Below are positions 54,607-59,249 of a DNA stretch of 59,249 nucleotides, piece by piece. Each line of letters starts with the position of its first letter. Position 1 is the first letter of the stretch. Location of the stretch: assembly GCA_902620585.1 (NCBI GenBank), contig CACNJC010000006.1, positions 1 to 59,249 on the forward strand, given 5' to 3'. Source of the DNA: an uncultured Pelagibacteraceae bacterium (GTDB lineage: Bacteria; Pseudomonadota; Alphaproteobacteria; Pelagibacterales; Pelagibacteraceae). Under the pieces are notes generated by a model, which saw only the letters and a list, made by a program, of their open reading frames with translations, ran no database searches and had not been told where the DNA came from. The position numbers were made by a program, and so were the translations under genes.

Positions 54607-55305
54607 TTAAATTTTGAAATTAGATTTTTTACTATCTTCTAAAAAACCCTTAACAGTATTTAAAGTTAGTTGATTTGTTGTTGAACCAAACTTGCTTATT
54701 TTTTCTATTATTTTTGGAGGCATTGTAATGATATTACACTTTAACTCTTTGGCTTGAATAAAATTGTAAGCCTCTCTTGTACTTGCCCATAGAATTTCAA
54801 TATTTTTATATTTTTTCACTAGTTGAAGACTTTTTTTAAATACTGGTATTGGGTCTTTACCTTTATCAGCCATTCGTCCTGCAAAAATAGAAATGATAGA
54901 CTTGCTTGATTTACTTAAACTATTAACAACTTTTTTAGTTTGCTCAAAAGTGTATACTGCAGTTATATTTAATTTTATTTTTTTCTTACTAAGTTCTTCA
55001 ATTACAGGGCCTGTAAAAACACCTTTAGAATTTACGACAGGTATTTTAACATAAACATTTTTTCCCCATTTATTTATTTGATATGCTTGTTTCAGCATAT
55101 CCCTAGTATTATCTGCGAAAACCTCAAAAGAAATTGGTTTTTTTTTACACGTTTTTAATATTTTTAAAGAGTAGTCTTTATAGTTTTTAGCACCAGCCAA
55201 TCTCATTAAGCTAGGGTTAGTAGTAAAACCATCTACTATGGCTTTTTTGTTAAAGTATTTTATAGTTTTATAATCAGCAATATCGCAAAATATTTTTGTT
55301 TTCAT
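54607..55305 (-). CDS. tal: Transaldolase family protein
   Basis: A 232-residue TIM-barrel Schiff-base enzyme. The N-terminal DIADYKTIKYF...DGFTTNPSLM motif, the lysine K87 in VYVKIPV, and SIFAGRMADKGKDP are those of the small transaldolase/fructose-6-phosphate aldolase group. It completes the non-oxidative pentose phosphate pathway with tkt in this window. Its start shares a base with the pntB stop. Distinguishing transaldolase from F6P aldolase needs biochemical data. Confidence 0.88.
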   Translation of the reverse strand: MKTKIFCDIADYKTIKYFNKKAIVDGFTTNPSLMRLAGAKNYKDYSLKILKTCKKKPISFEVFADNTRDMLKQAYQINKWGKNVYVKIPVVNSKGVFTGPVIEELSKKKIKLNITAVYTFEQTKKVVNSLSKSSKSIISIFAGRMADKGKDPIPVFKKSLQLVKKYKNIEILWASTREAYNFIQAKELKCNIITMPPKIIEKISKFGSTTNQLTLNTVKGFLEDSKKSNFKI

Positions 55306-56708
55306 CAGTCTAAATTTTTTACGATATCCTCTGTCATTTTTTTTGCATCCGCAAATAGCATCAAAGTATTATCTTTATAAAATAGTTCATTATCTATCCC
55401 GGCGTATCCCGGAGATAAACTTCTCTTTACAAATAACACTGATTTACATTTTTCTACATCTAAAACTGGCATACCAAAAATCGGGCTTTTTGGGTCTGTT
55501 TTGGCAACTGGATTAGTTACATCATTTGCTCCTATTACAAATGCAACATCAGAATTTGCAAAATCATTATTAATATCTTCAAGTTCAAAAACTTCATCAT
55601 AAGGTACGTTAGCCTCTGCCAAAAGCACATTCATGTGCCCAGGCATTCTTCCTGCCACTGGGTGTATTGCATATGTAACTTTAATATCATTGCTTTTAAG
55701 TTTATCTACCATTTCTCTTAAAGCATGCTGCGCCTGCGCTACTGCCATTCCATAGCCTGGAACTATAATTACTGATGAAGCATTTTTCATTAAAAAAGCT
55801 GCATCTTCTGCATTGCCACTTTTTACTGGTTTTTGATCTCTCTTGTCTTTTTTATCATCAGTGGAATTATCTGCCCCGAAACCACCTAGTATTACACTAA
55901 AGAATGATCTATTCATTGCTTTGCACATTATATAAGAAAGTATTGCTCCTGAAGATCCAACCAATGCCCCAGTGATTATTAAAGCTGTATTCTCTAATGT
56001 AAATCCTATACCCGCTGCAGCCCAGCCAGAGTAAGAGTTCAGCATTGAGATAACCACAGGCATATCTGCGCCGCCAATAGGTATAATTAGTAAAACACCT
56101 ATTAAAAAAGAAATTGTAATTACAGTCCAAAAAATATTTGCTGATTGAGTTTTACATAAATAAAAAATCAAAACAAAGATTCCTATACCAAGTATTAAGT
56201 TTAAAAAGTGTTGGCCCCTGAAAATAATCGGAGAACCAGACATTATTCCTCTTAATTTTAGAAAAGCTATTATGGAACCCGAAAAAGTTACTGCTCCTAC
56301 TGCTGCACCAATAGACATTTCTATGAGACTGGCTAGTTTAATTTTACCAATAACACCTAAATTAAAAGCCTCTGGATTTAAAAAGGCAGCTATTGCGACA
56401 AAAACAGCTGCTAATCCAACTAAACTATGGAAACCTGCAACCAACTCGGGCATCGCAGTCATTGGAATTTTAAATGCTATCAAAGCCCCAACTACACCGC
56501 CAATAATTAAAAAAATTATAACGTAAATAAGCGATGTAGAAAAATTTCCAATCGATAAAAATGTTACTACAATTGCAATTATCATTCCTGCCATTCCGAA
56601 ATAGTTTCCTTTTCTTGATGTATCTGGAGATGACAAACCTCTTAGTGCAAGAATGAAAAGTATTCCTGAGACCAAATAAAAAATTGCTGATAAATCTGCT
56701 GATATCAT
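55305..56708 (-). CDS. pntB: NAD(P) transhydrogenase subunit beta
   Basis: A 467-residue subunit. Nine or so membrane helices (about 1-265) form part of the proton channel, and the C-terminal NADP(H) domain (about 290-467) has VIIVPGYGMAVAQAQHALREM, YAIHPVAGRMPGHMNVLLAEA and VIGANDVTNPVA. Uses proton motive force to reduce NADP with NADH. Overlaps pntAB by four bases. Confidence 0.96.
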   Translation of the reverse strand: MISADLSAIFYLVSGILFILALRGLSSPDTSRKGNYFGMAGMIIAIVVTFLSIGNFSTSLIYVIIFLIIGGVVGALIAFKIPMTAMPELVAGFHSLVGLAAVFVAIAAFLNPEAFNLGVIGKIKLASLIEMSIGAAVGAVTFSGSIIAFLKLRGIMSGSPIIFRGQHFLNLILGIGIFVLIFYLCKTQSANIFWTVITISFLIGVLLIIPIGGADMPVVISMLNSYSGWAAAGIGFTLENTALIITGALVGSSGAILSYIMCKAMNRSFFSVILGGFGADNSTDDKKDKRDQKPVKSGNAEDAAFLMKNASSVIIVPGYGMAVAQAQHALREMVDKLKSNDIKVTYAIHPVAGRMPGHMNVLLAEANVPYDEVFELEDINNDFANSDVAFVIGANDVTNPVAKTDPKSPIFGMPVLDVEKCKSVLFVKRSLSPGYAGIDNELFYKDNTLMLFADAKKMTEDIVKNLD

Positions 56709-57016
56709 TTCTTTTTATCTTTCTTTTTTTTATACATTTGAAGCATTCTTTGAGTTACTAAAAATCCACCAAAAATGTTAATTGCTGCTAATAGTATAGC
56801 GATAAATCCAAAAATACTTGATATATTAAAAATTCTCTCAGAAGACCCTGCTAGGGCTGCGATTATAGCTCCAACAATAATTACTGATGAAATAGCATTT
56901 GTAACAGACATTAGAGGAGTATGAAGAGATGGTGTAACACTCCATACCACATAGTAACCAATAAAAATTGATAAAATGAATATACTTAGTCTAAATATAA
57001 ACGGGTCTATTTCCAT
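56705..57016 (-). CDS. pntAB: NAD(P) transhydrogenase subunit alpha, membrane part
   Basis: A 103-residue protein with three to four membrane helices (about 7-27, 33-55, 66-88). It is the membrane portion of the alpha subunit, encoded as a separate gene as in Rhodospirillum-type alphaproteobacteria. It connects the cytosolic NAD-binding PntAA with the PntB channel. Lies between the two other pnt genes with two-base spacing and four-base overlap. Confidence 0.93.
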   Translation of the reverse strand: MEIDPFIFRLSIFILSIFIGYYVVWSVTPSLHTPLMSVTNAISSVIIVGAIIAALAGSSERIFNISSIFGFIAILLAAINIFGGFLVTQRMLQMYKKKKDKKK

Positions 57017-57018
57017 AA

Positions 57019-58110
57019 TTAAATCTTTATTAATGATTTCTCAATTATTTCGTCTTCTAAATTTATATTAAAGTCTTTTTTTTCTTTGCTGTACAAATTT
57101 CTGATAAAGCTAAAAAGATTTTTAGCATATAAATTAGAGGCAGTTAGTGGTAATTTGTTCATTAAACTTTTAACGCCTATTATCTTTATGCCATTGATTA
57201 TATTAATTTTTCCTGCTTCAGAAAATGCAGAATTTCCTCCTTGCTCTGCTGCTAAATCACAAACAATAGAGCCAGGTTTCATCAATTTTACTAAATCTTC
57301 AGTTAAAATTCTAGGTGCAGGTTTTCCAGGTATTAATGCAGTACATATAACTATATCATTTTTTTTTAATGCCTCTTGCATCATTATGGCTTGTTTTTTT
57401 TTATAATCTTCTGACGCTTCTTTTGCATATCCACCTGCTGTTTCCATATCTTCTGTTTGCTCAACATTTAAAAATTTTCCGCCTAAACTCTCTACTTGCT
57501 CTCTTGATGCTGCTCTTACATCGGTCGCTGAGACAATCGCCCCCAGTCTTTTAGCAGTAGCGATAGCTTGTAAACCGGCAACACCTGCTCCGATTACAAG
57601 AACTTTAGCGGCTGGAACAGTTCCAGCAGCTGTCATCATCATTGGTACAGCTTTTTCAAATTCAGCAATACAATCAACTACTGCTCTATAACCTGCCAAA
57701 TTTGATTGGGAGGATAACACGTCCATAGACTGTGCTCTTGTTATACGAGGTAATAACTCTAGTGAAAAAATTTTCACCTTTTTTTCAATAATTTTGCTGA
57801 TTTGATTTTTGTTTTTTGAAGGATTAAACATTCCGATTAAAATTGTATTCTCTTTTAAAAAACTAATTTCATTTTCAGATGGACAATTTACTTTAATAAT
57901 TGTTTTACTTGAATTTAAAACTTCTTTTGAAGAAGCTTTAATTTCAACTCCGATTTTTGCATACTCGTCATCTTCAATTCCAAGATGTTTTGCGTAATCT
58001 TTTTCAATAAACACTTTAAGTCCTAGTGCTATAATATTTTTAGCAGTTTCCGGTGTTAATGAAACTCTTTTTTCGCTTTTTAAATCTTCTTTAGTAGAGC
58101 CAACTATCAT
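57019..58110 (-). CDS. pntAA: NAD(P) transhydrogenase subunit alpha, NAD-binding part
   Basis: A 363-residue cytosolic domain I. Alanine-dehydrogenase-like N-terminus KEDLKSEKRVSLTPETAKNI, NAD-binding VLVIGAGVAGLQAIATAKRLGA (about 170-191), and the RAASREQVESLGGKF segment. Binds NADH and drives hydride transfer to PntB. Seventeen bases after a small CoxIV-like gene on the same transcript. Confidence 0.95.
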   Translation of the reverse strand: MIVGSTKEDLKSEKRVSLTPETAKNIIALGLKVFIEKDYAKHLGIEDDEYAKIGVEIKASSKEVLNSSKTIIKVNCPSENEISFLKENTILIGMFNPSKNKNQISKIIEKKVKIFSLELLPRITRAQSMDVLSSQSNLAGYRAVVDCIAEFEKAVPMMMTAAGTVPAAKVLVIGAGVAGLQAIATAKRLGAIVSATDVRAASREQVESLGGKFLNVEQTEDMETAGGYAKEASEDYKKKQAIMMQEALKKNDIVICTALIPGKPAPRILTEDLVKLMKPGSIVCDLAAEQGGNSAFSEAGKINIINGIKIIGVKSLMNKLPLTASNLYAKNLFSFIRNLYSKEKKDFNINLEDEIIEKSLIKI

Positions 58111-58127
58111 TTAAAGATATTTCTAGT

Positions 58128-58238
58128 TTAAAGTAGGGTTAAAGCAAGTATCACTAAGATCGCAATTACGGCAATAGTTCCCCATAAAACGAACTTGGTG
58201 AATCCCTTCCAAGTCTCTTTATAATCCTGGTCGCTCAT
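58128..58238 (-). CDS. aa3-type cytochrome oxidase subunit IV-like small protein
   Basis: A 36-residue protein, MSDQDYKETWKGFTKF followed by a single membrane helix (about 17-36). The short charged N-terminus with TWKGFTKF then a hydrophobic helix matches the bacterial aa3-type CoxIV family, which in alphaproteobacteria often sits before pntAA. The start has AAAGG about six bases upstream. Ten bases after rpmJ. Confidence 0.82.
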   Translation of the reverse strand: MSDQDYKETWKGFTKFVLWGTIAVIAILVILALTLL

Positions 58239-58247
58239 ATTAACCTT

Positions 58248-58373
58248 TTAACCTTGGCGTGCTTTAAATCTTGGATTTTTTTTGTTAATTACATATAGCT
58301 TGCCTCTACGCTTAACTAACTTAGAGTTAAGGTCTCTTTTTTTTAAAGATTTTAATGAGCTAGCTATTTTCAT
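58248..58373 (-). CDS. rpmJ: 50S ribosomal protein L36 (bL36)
   Basis: A 41-residue protein, [18 protein letters not shown] and then [23 protein letters not shown], the 41-residue zinc-free alphaproteobacterial L36 form (no Cys ligands). Its ATG lies 13 bases after the 3' end of 5S rRNA; the only Shine-Dalgarno-like bases (AGG) are in the 5S terminal stem. Likely transcribed with 5S. Confidence 0.93.
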   Translation of the reverse strand: MKIASSLKSLKKRDLNSKLVKRRGKLYVINKKNPRFKARQG

Positions 58374-58386
58374 AATTATAATTAAA

Positions 58387-58503
58387 GCCTGGCAACGTCC
58401 TACTCTCCCATATCTTAAGACAAAGTACCATCGGCGCTGAAGGACTTAACTTCCGAGTTCGGAATGGGATCGGGTGTAACCCCTTCGCAATAATCACCAG
58501 GCA
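58387..58503 (-). rRNA. rrf: 5S ribosomal RNA
   Basis: About 117 bases. Terminal stem TGCCTGG/CCAGGC(A), the conserved loop segment ACCCGATCCCATTCCGAACTCGGAAGTTAAG, and GGGAGAGTAGGACGTTGCCAGGC are all recognisable. No 16S or 23S is beside it: upstream is tRNA-Val, then surface-polysaccharide-type sequence. A separate 5S is known for SAR11. Ends exact to within one or two bases. Confidence 0.95.
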
Positions 58504-58566
58504 ATGGGTTTATAGTATTTTTAGTATAATAAGTAAATAGCAGAATATGTCTTAATTACTTAGTGT

Positions 58567-58641
58567 TGGTGGGCGTGATAAGAATTGAACTTATGACCTC
58601 TACGATGTCAACGTAGCGTTCTACCACTGAACTACACGCCC
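58567..58641 (-). tRNA. tRNA-Val (anticodon GAC)
   Basis: A 75-base tRNA with encoded CCA. The acceptor GGGCGTG pairs with CACGCCC, the anticodon stem CTACG/CGTAG encloses TTGACAT giving GAC, and the T arm is ATAAGTTCAATTCTTAT. It reads GUC/GUU. Its first ten bases overlap the end of the glycosyltransferase gene upstream. Confidence 0.96.
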
Positions 58642-59249
58642 AAATTATTTAAAAAAAGTTTTATCTTTAACTTCAAAAGCTCATATCTTTGTTTGTTTAC
58701 AGAATATCCTTCTTTATTTAGGGTAATTTTATTTTCGTCAATCCAATTTTTTAACTCATCAATATACGTTTTAATCTTAATTGTAGAGTAATTTTGCTCA
58801 TGAACTCTATAAAAAGCTAATGGTTCTTGAATGCATCCTATCTCAAATTTTTTACTTAAATTAATAAAAAAATCAAAATCGCCAAGTATATTTAGTCTTT
58901 TATCAAATTTATAATCTTTAAAAATACTTTTATCTAAACATACTGTCAAAATTCCAATGGTATAACTTCTTAGTAATCTTTTTGTAATATTGCCGTATGG
59001 TAGATGTTTAAAAGTTAAATATTTTTTTTTATTTTTTTCGTTAATAGTATAACTATTTGAATAGACAATCTTGTAATTTTTATTAATTCTTAAAAAGTCT
59101 ACTTGTTTTTTTAGTTTGTCTTTTGACCAAAAATCATCTGTGTCTAAAAAGGTAACGTATTTTCCATTTGTTTTTTGAATTGCTGCATTTCTTGCTTCAT
59201 ACAAATTTAAAAACTTTTTGGAGGAAAAGTATTTTATCCTATTATCAAT
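58632..59249 (-). CDS. Glycosyltransferase family 2 protein, 5' end outside the window
   Basis: At least 205 residues, open to the right edge without a start. The visible part begins IDNRIKYFSSKKFLNLYEARNAAI and continues KTNGKYVTFLDTDDFW, the GT-A metal motif (DTDD) of family 2, then LGDFDFFINLS and VHEQNYSTI, seen in polysaccharide glycosyltransferases. The last two codons and stop (GGC GTG TAG) lie in the 5' end of tRNA-Val. It marks the edge of a surface-glycan region. Confidence 0.85.
   Translation of the reverse strand: MDNRIKYFSSKKFLNLYEARNAAIQKTNGKYVTFLDTDDFWSKDKLKKQVDFLRINKNYKIVYSNSYTINEKNKKKYLTFKHLPYGNITKRLLRSYTIGILTVCLDKSIFKDYKFDKRLNILGDFDFFINLSKKFEIGCIQEPLAFYRVHEQNYSTIKIKTYIDELKNWIDENKITLNKEGYSVNKQRYELLKLKIKLFLNNLGV

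Noticed and set aside
58374-58386. TATAAT between 5S and rpmJ as an rpmJ promoter
   Set aside because: Initiation 6-7 bases downstream would fall inside the rpmJ coding sequence after its ATG, so it is probably chance.

Overview
The window is a very AT-rich, extremely compact piece of a streamlined alphaproteobacterial chromosome. The gene content and order fit the SAR11 clade (Pelagibacterales): a blue-tuned proteorhodopsin next to a ferredoxin and a ferredoxin-NADP reductase, a tolQRAB-pal block, a split pntAA/pntAB/pntB transhydrogenase, TrcR (DUF1013), and a lone 5S rRNA next to surface-polysaccharide genes. No insertion sequence, prophage, CRISPR array or plasmid function was seen. Most genes abut or overlap by 1-35 bases, and several convergent pairs share their stop-codon bases.

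Layout from left to right. 1-3070: GST, FNR, ferredoxin and proteorhodopsin on the minus strand, with a strong terminator and two inverted repeats around proteorhodopsin. 3.07-8.25 kb: propionate/acetate-CoA ligase, a cupredoxin, dihydroorotase, YgfZ, a DUF4396 membrane protein and a 38-codon membrane ORF just behind tRNA-Leu(GAG). 8.4-16.8 kb: nadA-nadC, then sppA-like/glyQ/glyS/ppdK on the minus strand. 16.9-23.7 kb: octaprenyl diphosphate synthase, pdxH, aroC, dxs, ispA, xseB and tsaC, so three isoprenoid genes lie close together. 23.7-28.5 kb: an ABC-2 exporter followed by an accessory block of two Fe(II)/2-oxoglutarate oxygenases and two glycosyltransferases, ending at tRNA-Arg(UCG). 28.5-36.9 kb: rluD, rpoH, purA, thiD, glmM, folP and ftsH. 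36.9-42.8 kb: tilS, cpoB and the Tol-Pal system. 42.9-46.2 kb: ruvC, yebC, ymdB-like, 5-formyl-THF cyclo-ligase, zapA and a coiled-coil protein. 46.3-53.8 kb: tkt, pgk, fba, thiE, efp, suhB, rpmE, trcR, rpsU, csp and initiator tRNA. 53.9-59.2 kb: a methyltransferase, transaldolase, the pnt operon with a tiny aa3-CoxIV-like gene, rpmJ, 5S rRNA, tRNA-Val(GAC) and the edge of a polysaccharide region, with a glycosyltransferase running off the right end.

Functionally the window combines light-driven proton pumping and proton-driven transhydrogenation (energy and NADPH), gluconeogenic/pentose-phosphate carbon flow (ppdK, fba, pgk, tkt, tal), NAD, B6, folate, thiamine-salvage and isoprenoid synthesis, envelope maintenance and translation. 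The observations most worth a second look are: ribosomal protein bS21 (rpsU), which can only start at a non-canonical ATC codon behind a perfect AGGAGG; a recurring TATAAT box 7-14 bases before start codons that lack a Shine-Dalgarno sequence (candidate leaderless genes); two tiny ORFs placed 13-15 bases behind structural RNA genes; a glycosyltransferase whose stop codon lies inside tRNA-Val at what looks like the SAR11 hypervariable-region boundary; and the hydroxylase/glycosyltransferase block beside tRNA-Arg.
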